Positions 8,823 to 19,745 are shown, numbered from the stretch's first letter. The stretch is DNA of 64,000 bases from Tenrec ecaudatus (GCF_050624435.1 NC_134541.1:10301483-10365482), one strand, 5' to 3'. A program made the numbers and translations. The notes: a model not told the origin generated them from the letters alone.

Positions 8823-10779
8823 TTTTGTTTCTGGAACTGTCACCGTCTAGACATTTGCCAAAGAAAAATACCATGAAGTTGATTCTCCATCACTAGTCAT
8901 TTATTGGATTAAAGCAACGAGTCCCTTCATTTTCCTGAGCAGACAGATGGTTCTTTGTATTTTCCCAAACTTTTTATTATTACTCAGTGGTGGGGATTTA
9001 GAAACCAAATAGCTTCTAAACTAATGAACATGGGTGTAACAACCAGCCTCAGCATTTATACAGTGAGTGGTCCTTGACTGGACTGTTGGGCAGGCTGGCT
9101 TCAACTAGGGAAGTTCCCATCATTCAATGAGGGCCGTAGGACAAATGCATTCTAATTATTTAAAATGCCCCTGTGGTGCTCTTGGTGAGGCACCAGGACA
9201 GATGATAGAGCTAATATTTACAAACCTGCACTACCAATTCATTAAGTTATTTGCATCACAGAGCAAGGCCTTGAAGGTCTTAAAAAGACAGATAAGTAAC
9301 AGATAGAGCTGGTGTAGATGCACCGTGGTGCAAGAAGGGCAGGTCAGAGTTAAACCACAGAAAACCCAGAGAGCGAAGTTTAGATTCTGGTTCAAGAGAA
9401 GAAACACTTACATACACACACACACCATATACTATACATATAGACTCTATATATACTAGGTTATATATATGCATATATCTATATATCTATATGAAACTAT
9501 AAATACAATTATCCCCAAATTCTGGCTAAAGAGAACATTTAAAATCCTACCCTTCCCCTTTTCCTTGACCCAATTCCAGCCACTCTCATCTGGCCTCTTG
9601 TGTAGGACAACGCTGCTTGCTACAGCAAAACCAACTGAGTAGCTTTGTGAACATACAAAGAACCTATCTAGAATGGGAGGACCCTACAATCCTTTCTTTA
9701 TAATCAAATTAGCCAAGAAGCAAACACCTGACCCAGGGGAGGGGAGCCTTTCTTCTGCCAAGGACTATTTGGATATTTTTCACATCGTTCTCGGGTCACG
9801 CTGGACAGACCTTTAATGAACGCACACCAAGTGTGAAGGCTGGATAGCAGAAGATTCTCAAGGGATGAAACTAATTAGAACTCTTACACTTTCTGTTTTT
9901 CATTCTAAAGGAGCATGGTTCACTGTCGGGAATCATTCGAAGGTGTTCTCTCCAAAAGGACTTGCTTCCCAACATTTACTTGGGAAGAGATGGGTTTTAA
10001 ACACATAATGCTCAATAGGATTCATGTGACTATTAATATGTGAATCTGATCACAATACAAATGTACTTTCATATTGGAAGAATCTGACAGGAAAACGGGA
10101 ACTCTTGTGCTGGTTGAGCAAAAATAGATATCGGCTTACATACCTTTCCATTTTTAGGGGAGGTGAAGATATGGATTTAGACACTTGATTTTCTTAGCTT
10201 AGGGAACACTTTGGCTCACCTGCTTTGGCCCTGAGGGACTCTGCTATTGGCAGCCCTAGGCAGGGTGAGGTTTTTAAAATTCATTTCTGATATCCAGTTG
10301 ACATGAATTTTCTGTAAGTGCTGAAAATTTTACAGGTCACTACTGCTGTCCTCAAAGAATTCTGTTCTCACTGGCTCCAAGTCCTCGCTCCTCTTTCTCG
10401 TGCTTTTCTGAGTTTGTGTCGCCTTTTGTTTCCCAAGCTGCCATGTTTGTATCTAATAGGAAAGGGGTGGACCAGAGGTTTGCAAACCAGGAAAGCTGAG
10501 TGGCTCGAGTTTTCCCTTGTTAACTAGACACAAGCATCCCCTTGCACCCAGTAGCCTCACTGGGATAAAGAAAGCTAATACAAAGGGGTCCCATCCGACA
10601 GGGATGAGAGTAATTACTGGATTAAGCTTGGACGGGAATGTGTGTGATGGAGTCATGGTCATTGGTAGAAGTATGTGCAGTCTCAGGACCAGAGGCAGGC
10701 CGCTGTTTAGTTGTTAATTTGCAATGTCCATGACTCACAGTCATTCTGGAGGATAAGCTAGAACGGTTCTTGTCAATTT
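8823..10779. other. Largely unassigned; AT/CA microsatellite inside
   Basis: A mixed CA/TA-rich simple tract lies at about 9411-9495 (cacacacac, then repeated tatatat blocks). Outside it I recognise no transposon, exon or RNA gene. The segment 10000-10120 is A+T-rich with few repeats and is a weak candidate for conserved non-coding DNA. Confidence 0.5.
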
Positions 10780-10915
10780 TGGAGTCTGTAACTCTGTCTG
10801 GAAGTGGAAAGCCTTGTCTTTCTCCCAAGAAAGAATCAGCTGGTGGTTTCCAACTGCTGAGCTTACGGTTTATGACGCAACGTGTAACCCATCATACTAT
10901 CAGGGCTCCTGCTCA
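10780..10915 (-). mobile_element. AfroSINE, antisense
   Basis: Inverted landmarks in order: 'ggagtctgtaactctgtctg', 'gaaagccttgtctttctccc', 'cagctggtggtttccaactg', then the inverted tRNA-like head ending 'atcagggctcc'. The copy lacks the last part of the tail. Confidence 0.85.
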
Positions 10916-10963
10916 GGGACGCAAAAAAGTGGGTGCAATTTTAGCTTCTAAGTGCTCTCTAGC

Positions 10964-11140
10964 AAGGAGCCCTGGTGGCTTGGTAGATGACAAGGTCGGC
11001 AGTTCGAAACCATCAGCTGTGTGTCCTGGGCAGGGGTAAGGCTGGCTCCTCACAGTTACAGTCTTGGAAATCCACAGGGACAGCTCTACTCTGTCCCATA
11101 GGGTCGCTATGAATTCTAATCAACTTGCTGACAGTGGTCC
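10964..11140 (+). mobile_element. AfroSINE copy
   Basis: Head aaggagccctggtggcttgg, B-box-like ggtcggcagttcgaaacc, 'ttacagtcttggaaatccac', 'agctctactctgtcccatag', then ggtcgctatgaattctaatc. It faces the antisense copy at 10780-10915 head to head with about 48 bp between them. Confidence 0.9.
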
Positions 11141-13204
11141 CGTTGTGTTTGTTGTTTTGCCATGCAGTCTAGCCATTCCTACTTTAATTAGGTCGGGATG
11201 AAAGAAGAGCTGCAGTCTGGGTGCCATTGTTTCTCTAACTGAGCTGGCAGCACCGAAAGAAACTAGCCCTCAGTATTGGCTGTTGGAAAGAGCCTACCAT
11301 GAGACCCAAGCCACGTCTGATATGAAACTGCAATAATGTCCAGAGATTGACAGTGCAATGTACGTAGGACTCTTCCTCATGTGCACTGCCAGATGTGAAA
11401 TGCATTGTGCGATTGGGAATGTAAGCTATAGTATTATGAATAACTGGTGTGCGTAAGTATATGCACACATATATATAGTAGAATCGAGTTGCAGATGGCC
11501 TGTGTATGTGTGTGTACATATATATCCATAGGCCTGGCAATCTGCTTCCCCAAATCTCCTCTTTGACAATCCCGTGGATGAGTTCTACTTGGCACGCACG
11601 GATTGGGAAATCAGAGCAAGGGAAAACCACGAGCTCATTGGCAGATGGCTTGTGTCATGCCATGAGAAGCCCAAGACTGGCTTGGCGGTTTCACCAAGTC
11701 CCATTGGACCAGGCTTCTTCCAACCTTCTAGCTCCTCTCCTCTGACTTGAGACTGGTGTTGCAGACGCAGCCACGACACTTCCAGAGGAGGGGCCATGCA
11801 AAGTCATTAACAAACAGGTTCCATCCAAAAAGCGGGGTGCTGGAGACCCTGACTGCTCCAGGCTTTGGCCCTTGGAAATCATGGAACGGCCTCGCGGGCT
11901 TCATCAGGCACTGGAGCACAGAGAAGCAGATGGATAACGCAGAGAGGTCGCTCTTTCTTTATCAGCCAATGTGGGTGTGTGTCAGTAGGTTAGCAACTGT
12001 CAGGGCAAATGAGGCAGAAGAGGAGGGGAGGCGAAGGTCACGGTCACGGGGTTCTCATTGAACTGGGGCATTCCTGAAAGATGCCACTGGCTAACACCCT
12101 GAGCTGCTCCCTGAGAGGCTGGAGAATGGAGCACACCCAGAGTTGCCTTGGGTGCCCTGCCTCTCTCCTGCTGAAAAACAAACCCACAAACAGCGATTGA
12201 AAACGCTATGGAGCCACAGTCTATTCTGACACAGATCGGAGGGCCTTGAATCGAAATTAACTTTCCTGAGAGGTGTTTTGTTTTAGATTTTTCTCATTCT
12301 TTGTTAGGAGTAAGGAGTATTCTTCCCAGAGACCTAGATTCCTAGGGCAGAGACAAGTCACATGACCACTGCTAACTACCAGGGGGCCTGGGAAGGCTGG
12401 CCTTTCTCTCTTTGAGACTGCCCAGATAAAGGGAGGCCTGGGAAGGGCATTGTGTATGGGTTTTGGAAAGCCACTTCCTGCCGGGAGCACACTTCCCATT
12501 AGGCTTTGGGAAGGGCAGGATAAAAGGCCAATCCATCTATCCTGGAGGGAGACAAGTTGAGGGTAAGTCTCCCAGAAAGCAAAACAGCCCAACTTAGAGT
12601 AATGTATTATATTTCCAACACTGAATGTTTGACAATACATTTCACGGCTCATTTCCTGCTACTTGTGAACGCTAGTAAACACTCAGAGAGCAAATCCACA
12701 TTTTTCATGTCACATATCCTTACAGCCCTTCCCTCCTCCAACTTGTCACCCGTTGGACAGACCCCGGTGAGGACAGTGTGTTCACACTGTAATCTCTTAG
12801 GACACGAAACCTTAATCTGTCTTCACATTTCTATTGTTTTCACTAAAAGGAGATTCCAGAAACATTTTACAGAGCGCATTCGTTTTTCTGGGACAGGAAG
12901 AAATTGTACAAAGCACTGACCAATGCCAAACCGCCCTTCCCAATCCACATTCAAGGATTTCATGTGGATTACTCGGTGTCATCTATCTCGCTAATTCAGT
13001 GTCATTATTGTTCCCTGGTCTAGGCAGAACCAGCCTTTCCCTGGAATGAGCTGAGCTCATGGTGAGCTATCAGAGGAGTAAGGACCGTGCTAAGGATGGG
13101 AGAGGCACTGAGGTCCACACTCGGGCCTGGAATCGCACGTTTGCCCATTTTTCATGCGAAGGGAAGATCACTGTCTTTGGTAACGCACTGCAACCTGCAA
13201 TTTA
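11141..13204. other. Unassigned non-coding sequence
   Basis: No transposon family, exon or RNA gene is recognised. Open frames here (for example 11235-11630 -, 11747-12061 +, 12257-12652 -, 12557-12919 +) lack domains and overlap each other on opposite strands. A short tatata/gtgtgt stretch lies at 11460-11525. Confidence 0.45.
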
Positions 13205-13395
13205 GTAGCAATGGAACCCGGGTGGTGCTGTTGGGTAAGCTTTGAAGTACTAAACGCCAGGTCAGAGGTTCCAACCCACCAGCTGTTCTGCAGGTGCAAG
13301 AGAAAGCTGTCTACTCCATAAAGATATGGATCTCGGGGAGCTTCATAGAGAAAGGATCATTCTGAGCCAGGATCAACCCAATGGTAGTGAGTTTG
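13205..13395 (+). mobile_element. AfroSINE copy
   Basis: Head 'ggaacccgggtggtgctgtt', B-box-like ggtcagaggttccaaccc, accagctgttctgcagg, gcaagagaaagctgtctac, and a tail 'atcaacccaatggtagtgag' followed by tttgg. The 3' half is diverged. Confidence 0.85.
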
Positions 13396-13435
13396 GACTG
13401 GGCTTATTTAATTAACAATGAAATCAAGAAAGATT

Positions 13436-13660
13436 TTGCCTTTGCCTTTCCTCTTTCCCACTGCCCCTCTACTTTGCCAAGCCTGATGTCCATTTCCAGG
13501 GACTGGTCTCCTGATAACTTATCCAAAGAAGATGAGACAAAGTCTCGGCGTCCTTGCTTCGAGAGATCATTCGAATGTACTTCTTCCAAGACAGACTTGT
13601 TGGCAAGCCTTTTGGCAGGCCATGGCATTTTCAATATTCTTCACCAGCAAAATGGCAGCC
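13436..13660 (-). mobile_element. RTE-type LINE 3' fragment, antisense
   Basis: The inverted RTE landmarks 'tactttgccaagcctgatgt', 'gggactggtctcctgataac', gacaaagtctcggcgtcc, 'ttcttccaagacagacttgt' and 'ccatggcattttcaatattc' appear in the same order as in the longer copy at 15840-16080. No reading frame survives. Confidence 0.85.
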
Positions 13661-13861
13661 TTCTGTAAACAGTTGGAGGCTTGGAGGCCCTGCGATTTGG
13701 CTCTAACACCATTGGCACCATGGTCTGGGGGCACCATCACTTACTCGGCAGGCCTCAGTTTAGCAGTCACTTGCTTTTATAGGCTCTCTCTGGCCTGATG
13801 ATGGGGAAAAAAGCCTCCTGTCCACCCTCCGCTCCACCTGAAACTCCCAGCCTGCTACTCT

Positions 13862-13976
13862 CGAGAGAAGGATGGAGCCATCTGCTCTCATATAGATGTA
13901 CAGCCTCAGGGAGCCTCCTGGGTTGCTTTGAATCAGAGGCAACTCCATAGCAGTGGGGTTGGTTTTAGGTTTGGTT
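13862..13976 (+). mobile_element. AfroSINE 3' half
   Basis: Begins at the body (agaaggatggagccatctgc) and ends with a tail-like 'aggcaactccatagcagtgg' then ggttggtttt. The tRNA-like head is missing. Confidence 0.65.
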
Positions 13977-14214
13977 CATAAAGCATCACAGTGCAGATGT
14001 CCTACTGGTCAGTGGAAAAGGAGCATGAGCCAGGGTTATAATTTGAACCTGTTTTGTGGCCATGTTTTAAAATTAAACAAAAGCAGCTGAAACTAACTTT
14101 TATAATGTATTTTGTTTAACTGAATATATCCTAATGAACTTTACCCAATTTAGACTGGGGATACTTTGTCATAGACATATGACAGACGTAAGTATGTAAC
14201 AAAAAATATCAAAC

Positions 14215-14702
14215 TCACTGTCATGGAATGGATTATGAGGAGGACTTGAAGCACTTGCTGATAAAGATCAAGGATTGTAGTCTTCCGTCTGGATTATAGC
14301 TCGATGTCAAGAAGACTCAAATCTTCACAATGGACCATCGTGATAAATAGAGAAGTGGTTGAAACTGTTAAGGATTGTGTCTTACTTGGATCTGCAATCA
14401 ATGTTCATGAGATTGAAGGAAGACTTGAGAGGATGAGCTGCGATAGGTAAATCAGCTGAACAAGACCTCTTCAGGTGATGAAAAACCAAGACGTACTTTG
14501 AGATTAAGCCACCCCTGACCCAAGCCCTGGTATTTACATTGACCTCATATGCACGTGAACACTGGACATTGAACAAGGACTGCTGCAGAATGGATGCATT
14601 TGAATGGAGGTGCCATATTGATGTAGACTGCTCAAAGGACAGACTAATGTGCTGTCAGGGAGACCAGTCCTTGGAGAAGGACATTATATCTGGTAAAGTA
14701 TA
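14215..14702 (+). mobile_element. RTE-type LINE, 3' third (part 1, sense)
   Basis: A sense-orientation RTE fragment that starts just after where the catalytic reverse-transcriptase motif would lie ('ggaggacttgaagcacttgc') and runs through 'gactgctgcagaatggatgc' to 'gagaccagtccttggagaag'. It encodes only the decayed C-terminal part of the LINE protein; stops occur in every frame. The element is interrupted at about 14703 by an antisense SINE and resumes at 14821. Confidence 0.88.
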
Positions 14703-14820
14703 AGCCCAGACCAAACTAACTGCCATAGAGTCACATGTGACCCACCCCCGCTCCGCCCCATGGGTTTCTGAGATTATAACTGTTTCTACACCCAGAAAGC
14801 CCCATTTTCTCCCACTGGCA
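14703..14820 (-). mobile_element. AfroSINE nested in RTE, with target duplication
   Basis: An antisense SINE piece: 'ccaaactaactgccatagag' (inverted tail), 'catgggtttctgagattata', 'cagaaagccccattttctcc', 5'-truncated before the head. The heptamer aagtata occurs immediately before it (end of the first RTE half) and again just after it, consistent with a target-site duplication made on insertion into the RTE. The RTE sequence is continuous if the SINE is skipped. Confidence 0.85.
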
Positions 14821-14995
14821 AGTATAGGGGAAATGAAGGAGAGGAAGGCCCTTGAGGGGATGGGTTGATTCAGTAGCTCTAACAACGGGATCAAGGACCG
14901 GCATAATTGTAAGGATGGCACGGGATGGGGCACTGTTTGCGTTCCTTTGTGCATAGAGTTGCTGTGGATCAGGACAGACTCAATGACATCGAACA
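14821..14995 (+). mobile_element. RTE-type LINE, 3' end (part 2, sense)
   Basis: Continuation of the interrupted RTE: 'atgaaggagaggaaggccct', 'gatgggttgattcagtagct', 'gttcctttgtgcatagagtt', then 'actcaatgacatcgaacaat' and the terminal aacaacaa tail. This is the shared AfroSINE/RTE 3' terminus. Confidence 0.88.
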
Positions 14996-15032
14996 ATAAC
15001 AACAAACCAAGGTATACCTGGACCCAGCTCTT

Positions 15033-15116
15033 GCTATTGTCGTTGTCACTGGGTACCATTGCTATTGTCGTTGTCACTGGGTACCATTGCTATTGCCGTT
15101 GTCACTGGGTACCATT
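15033..15116. repeat. 28-bp tandem repeat, 3 units
   Basis: Three adjacent 28-bp units at 15033-15060, 15061-15088 and 15089-15116, each built as gctattgtcgttgtcac plus tgggtaccatt. Units 1 and 2 are identical; unit 3 differs by one base (gtc to gcc). The unit resembles the inverted 3' terminus of an RTE element (tail plus 'ggtgccat'), and a genuine antisense RTE end follows directly at 15117. Confidence 0.95.
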
Positions 15117-15445
15117 GCTATTTTTGTTGCTGTTCTTGTTAGGCACCCTTCCATTTCAGCAACCTAATATCCCACACGCTCCTCATTGGTGCAGCCACGG
15201 GGTCAGTCCATCTCCTTCAGCGTCTCCCTCTGTTCCATTGACCTTTGACTTTACCAAAGGCGATGTCTTTTCCAGAGACTGGTTGTTCTGGACAATGTGT
15301 CTCAAGTATCTGAGAGAAGTCTTCCCGTGCTGTACTTTTGTCAAGAAAAATGTGTTTCTGCAGTCATGGCGGACTCAACATTCTTCTTCAACACCATCCT
15401 TCAAATGCCGTAGTGCTTCCATGGTCTTCCGTAGTCATTAGTCAC
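15117..15445 (-). mobile_element. RTE-type LINE 3' end, antisense
   Basis: Starts with a degenerate inverted tail ('ttgttgctgttcttgttagg') and continues 'catctccttcagcgtctccc', 'gactttaccaaaggcgatgt', 'tccagagactggttgttctg', and 'caacaccatccttcaaatgc'. Non-coding remnant. Together with the + strand RTE ending at 14995 it forms an inverted pair of RTE 3' ends. Confidence 0.85.
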
Positions 15446-15627
15446 CTTGCACATGCACATGAGGCAATTGAAAACACTATGATTTGGGCCAGGTGCACCA
15501 CGTAGTTGATGCTTCAAAATGTTGGCTAAAGGATAATGGAACCATCTGATGTCTGCATCACCTAATCATGTGCCTTTGAATTTTTCAACTCCCCACCCCC
15601 ACCCCCAGAGAGCATCTCTTATGGAGA

Positions 15628-15712
15628 GCTCACTGTCATCAAGTTGATTCTGACTTTAGTGGCCCAATAGGGCAGAGTAGAGCCTCCCCTGTGGGTTTTT
15701 AAGGCTGAAAAC
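15628..15712 (-). mobile_element. AfroSINE 3' fragment, antisense
   Basis: Inverted tail 'ctcactgtcatcaagttgat' then tctgactttagtggccc and 'gggcagagtagagcctcccc', ending before the mid-body. It abuts the 3' end of the long RTE that starts at 15714. Confidence 0.75.
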
Positions 15713-15713
15713 C

Positions 15714-18127
15714 TTTGTTGTGGTCAGGTGTCATTGAGTCTGTTCTGACCCATAGCAACCCCGAATGAGGGGTGGACCACAGGAACACTGCCCTGCCATC
15801 CGCACAATCGCAATTATTGTTATCTTTAAGCCCATGGTCAGCAACACTAGGTCAATCCATCCTGTCAAGGATTTCCCTCTTGTTCACTGACCCTGTACTT
15901 GACCAAGCCTGATGTCCATTTCTAGGGACTGGTCTCTCCTGAAAGCATATCCACAGAAGAGGAGACCAAGTCCTCATGTCCTTGTTTCTCAAGATCATTG
16001 CGGCTGCACTTCTTCCAAGACAGACTCGCTCGTTCTTTTGGCAGGGCATGGCATTTTCAATAGTCTTCACCGCACCATCAGGATTCCCTATTCAATGTCT
16101 AACGTTAACTTGCATGCCATGGGCCACACATTCCTCGTTCCTCCAAGTAACATCCTTGCTTTTCAATGCTTGAAAGAGGTCTTACGCTGGATATTAACCC
16201 AATGCAAAGCAGAGTTTGATCTCTTGGCTGCTGTTCCCATGAGCATTGATTGTGTATCCAGGCAGGATGGAATTCTTGACAACTTCAATCTTTTCTCCAT
16301 TGATCATGATGGTATCTACTCATCTGGTTGTGAGAATTGTTTTCTTTACATGAAGTTCTAATCCATACCGAAGGGTTTAATTCTTAACCTTCATCAGCAA
16401 GTGCTTCAAATTCTCTTTGCTTTCAGCTGGCAAGACTGTGCTGTCTGCATGGTGAAGGCTGTTAACAAGTCTTCCTCCAAACTCGATGCCACGTCTTTCC
16501 CCGTGTAGCCCAACTACTTTATTTACTTAAAGCACAGATTGAAGATACATGGTTAGAAGATGCATTTTACCAGTTTTGAACCACGAAGGATTCCCTTGTG
16601 CTGTTCATGAAACTGCCTCTTCATTCATGTACAGGTTTCCCGTGAGCACAATCAGTGTTCTGGTATTTTTGTTCTTCTCAAGGCTACCCACAGTTTGTAT
16701 GGGATCAAAGTTGAATGCCTTGGCCTAGTCAATAAAACAGAAGTAAATATCTTTCTGGTGCTCTCTGCCTTGAGCCATAAGCCACGTGACTTCAGCAATG
16801 ATCTCTCTTGTTCCACATTCCCTTCTGAATCTGCCTTGAATCTCTGGCAGCTCCCTGTCAATGTACTGCTGCTGTTGTTGGATGATCTTCAGCAAGATTT
16901 TATTTGCATGTGATAGACATGATATTATTTTAGATTCTGAGCATTCCGTTGGGTCACCTTTCTTTAGCATGAGTACAAATATGAATCTCTTTCGATCAGG
17001 TGGCCAAGTAGCTGTCTTCCAAATCTTCACAAGGACAAGTGAATGATTCCAGTGCTTCATCAGCGTGCTGAAGCATTAGAACTCATTCCATCAACTCCTG
17101 GTGCCATGGTTCTGGTTAATGGCATCAGAGAAGCTTGGAGTTCTTCTTTCAGGACCACTGGTTCTCACTCACGTGCTCCCTCTTGACATGGTTGAGTAGC
17201 CACCAGTTCTTTTGGGTTCAGTGACTGTATTATTTCCATCTTCTTTTGATCCTCCTTGAAACATTCAACATTTACCCATAGGTTCCTTCGAAATTTAATT
17301 TTGTATTCAGGTCTTTCAGTTTCAAGTATGCCGAGAATGTTATTTCTTTTCAGTGTTCTAAATATTGATCTTTGCACATATCTTTATAATTTTATTTTGT
17401 CTTCTTGAGCTGTCCTTTGAAAATTTCTATTCAATTATTTTACTTTGTCATTTCTTCCATTTGCCTTAGCTACTCGATGATTAAAAGCAAGATTTAGAGT
17501 TCCTTCTGACACCCACTTTCTTTATTTCTTGTCTCTTTAATGGTCTTTTTCTTTCATCATGAATGACATGCTTGATGTCATCCCATAGCTTACCAGGTCT
17601 TCTTCATCAGTGTTCAGTGTGTAAAACTTGTTCTTGAGATGTTTTCAAATTTCAAGTGAGAAATTTCTCGGGTCATATTTTTGGCTCTTGTGAATGTATT
17701 TTGATTTTCTTCAGCTACAACTTGAACTCACAAATGAGCAATTAGTGGTCTGTTCCACAGTCAGCCCCTGGCCTGGTTTTAGCTGCTGAGTTTGAACTTC
17801 TCCATCGTCTTCCCTACAGGCACAGTCAATGTGATTTCTGTATACTCTGTTTGGAGAACTCTCTATATACAGACGCCTTTTGTGTCATTGAAAAAAGGTG
17901 TTTGCAATAAAGAAGTTGTTGACTTTGCAAATTTCTATCATATGAGCCAACCTTCATTTCTATCACCAAGGTTACGTTTCCCAACTGCCCTTCCATCCTC
18001 TGCTTTCCCACTTTTAAATTCCAGTCACCAATCATCATCAGCGCATCTTGATTGCATGTTTGATCCATTCCAGAGGGAAGACATTGGTAGATTTCTTTGA
18101 TTTCTTCATCACGAGTCTTAGTGATAG
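15714..18127 (-). mobile_element. RTE/BovB-type LINE, long antisense copy (3' and RT/endonuclease part)
   Basis: An almost complete but inactive LINE read on the - strand. The 3' end lies at about 15714, the reverse-transcriptase region covers roughly 16200-17060, a linker lies between about 17100 and 17750, and the endonuclease region at 17826-18127. RTE elements encode an apurinic endonuclease-like domain followed by reverse transcriptase and insert by target-primed reverse transcription. The catalytic YADD-type motif is altered to H-A-D-S-T (16437-16451), and frames are broken by stops and frameshifts throughout. It is interrupted by SINE sequence at about 18128-18400 and its 5' part resumes at about 18420. 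Confidence 0.92.
16725..17060 (-). pseudogene. RTE reverse-transcriptase fragment (fingers/palm region)
   Basis: The longest preserved piece of the LINE protein in this copy, about 110 codons. It contains LKKGDPTECSES, near the conserved 'KKGD' of RTE and other non-LTR reverse transcriptases, then a stretch ending IDRELPEIQGRFRR followed by ECGTREI (the family's 'QAGFR.GRGTRD' block), and finishes at DIYFCFID just before the first catalytic aspartate region. The next residues run into a stop or frameshift. Non-functional. Close relatives are BovB/RTE elements of ruminants, squamates and afrotherians. Confidence 0.9.
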
Positions 18128-18182
18128 GAACCCTCGAAGCATAGTGAGTTATGTGTTGGACAGCTAACCATAAGATTCGCAA
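17826..18182 (-). pseudogene. RTE endonuclease-domain fragment
   Basis: A broken piece of the apurinic-type endonuclease domain. The segment IGDWNLKVGKQ (GDWN codons at 18018-18029) is the family's conserved 'GDWNAKVG' block; D and N in this motif are catalytic in the wider exonuclease-III superfamily. Upstream of about 18128 the frame enters inserted SINE sequence, so the first ~18 residues of this open frame are not LINE protein. Confidence 0.88.
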
Positions 18183-18400
18183 TTCAAAACCACAATAGGG
18201 GGGAAAATAACGTTTTAAAAGTCAGTGTTAGACCCACCAGGACAATGCTCCTTTGTACTATGGGGTCACTATGACCCAGAATTGACTCAATGGCATTGAT
18301 TTTGGAGAACTCTAGTGGTTGGGGCATAGATTTGAATAACAGCTTTGCAGCCTGGGTTTCCTCGTATGCCACTAGATACCCTATAACAGGTAGCATGATA
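18128..18400 (+). mobile_element. AfroSINE insertion(s) splitting the RTE
   Basis: A + strand SINE spans about 18128-18304: aaccctcgaagcatagtgag (decayed head), 'gctaaccataagattcgcaa', and tail 'gggtcactatgacccagaat' then tgactcaatggcattg. A second head-like start, ggagaactctagtggttggg, follows at 18305 but becomes unrecognisable by about 18400. Confidence 0.7.
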
Positions 18401-18419
18401 CTTCAAGATAGATCTTGAA

Positions 18420-18990
18420 ATGTCCGTTTAGAAGAAAATTGTGATGACATTCCTCCTAAGTTTGTCATTCCTGTCATATCCAACCATACAGTCGTCTAAT
18501 TCACAATGGCCAATGCCAGTCAATCTCAGCTCACTACCTTTAGTGATTTTTATACATGCATTTCATTTTTGACAATTCCAATTCTCCTAGATTCATGCTT
18601 TGTATTGTTAATAAATGTTTGTTGCTGTTTCTTCTCATGTCGAGTCATGCCCCATCAGCAAATGAAGGTTCTGAAGGCTTACCCTATCCATGTCATTGTG
18701 GTCGACTCTACGCTGAGAAAGCAGATCTTCCTTGGTCATCTTTTGAGTGCCTTCCAAAATGCAGGGCTCAGCTTCTGGCAGTATCTTTGATAATGCTCTT
18801 TTTCTATTCATGAGGTTTTCAGTGGCAATTTTACTAGAAGTGGGCAGGCTATCCCTTTTCCTTAATCTGTTCTTACTCTGAAAGCTCGGTTGAAATCTGT
18901 TCACTTTGGATAACCTTGCTGGTGGCTAAAATTCTAGCGACAGACTTTCTAGCATCATGGCAATATGACAGATTGAGAAATGATGGTGTA
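18420..18990 (-). mobile_element. RTE-type LINE, 5' part of the antisense copy
   Basis: Resumption of the interrupted RTE. The block 'cacaatggccaatgccagtc', 'catttcatttttgacaattc', 'gagtcatgccccatcagcaa' and 'cttttgagtgccttccaaaa' parallels, in order, the block at 27860-28060 of the second long RTE. The 5' region extends to about 18990, where similarity fades. Confidence 0.8.
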
Positions 18991-19024
18991 ATCTGTAGGG
19001 GAGCAGAAAACCACATCTTTCCCC

Positions 19025-19106
19025 CATTGAGAGGCTGGTGGGTTTGAACTACCAACCTTTTGGTTAGCAGCCCATACACAATTCACTACATCACCCAGGT
19101 TCCTAT
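19025..19106 (-). mobile_element. AfroSINE head, antisense
   Basis: Inverted tRNA-like head: ggctggtgggtttgaac, then 'accttttggttagcagccca', and 'ttcactacatcacccaggtt'. It is one of the older-looking AfroSINE heads in the window (compare 22925-23012). Confidence 0.78.
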
Positions 19107-19194
19107 CTTATATAAAAAGAAGGCTTCAGGTCCCATAATTGTTGCAGTCCCCATAAATTTAAACATTATAAGCCTCCTAATTCCATTTCTTCTC

Positions 19195-19560
19195 TCTTCC
19201 TTAAAAAAATTGTTCTATTTTGTTGTTGATATTGAAACGTACACAGTTAAACACAATGCCAATTCAACAATTCCACCATGTATAATTCAGTGGCGCTGAT
19301 TACGTTCTTCAACTTATGCCTCCATTATCATCTCCTTTTCTGAATCATCCCTCCATCATTAACAGGAATTCACTGGCTCCTAAATTCCTCCAGCCCCTTT
19401 CTCTCTCATTTACATGATCTCAATGCATGCCCTTGACTCTTTGTGAAAGGCCTCAAGGCCAGAGTACAGTCAAATTTCAAATGTTAATTTAACCAATTTG
19501 CTTTTGGATCATACAGACATTTACAAATAATGATCATAGTTCGTTGCTATTGTGAAAACA
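19195..19560 (-). mobile_element. L1 3' UTR fragment, antisense
   Basis: Landmarks 'gtacacagttaaacacaatg', 'caattccaccatgtataatt', 'cagtggcgctgattacgttc' and 'cattaacaggaattcactgg' follow the order of the inverted 3' UTR of afrotherian L1 elements as I remember it. No coding sequence is included. Confidence 0.7.
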
Positions 19561-19699
19561 AAATATCTTCATAACAGAAAATTTGGACAGCGAAGTAGTC
19601 AGAAGACAAGCTACTTATTTACACAGCAATTACAGTATGGAGATAAACAAAATTAACATGCGTGTGTCTTTCCTTCAAGAATATTTACTCTGCTTATTA

Positions 19700-19745
19700 G
19701 TAGTAATGTGTGTGTGTGTGCATGCGTGTGTGTATGTGTACATAA
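19700..19745. repeat. Interrupted (TG)n microsatellite
   Basis: Imperfect TG dinucleotide run (gtgtgtgtgtgcatgcgtg and so on). Confidence 0.8.

Noticed and set aside
15033..15116. CRISPR-like array
   Set aside because: The 28-bp units are directly adjacent with no unique spacers, and the context is a LINE tail in a mammalian genome.
16725..18182. A domesticated reverse transcriptase or endonuclease gene
   Set aside because: The frames are broken repeatedly and the catalytic RT motif is mutated, so it behaves as a neutral fossil.
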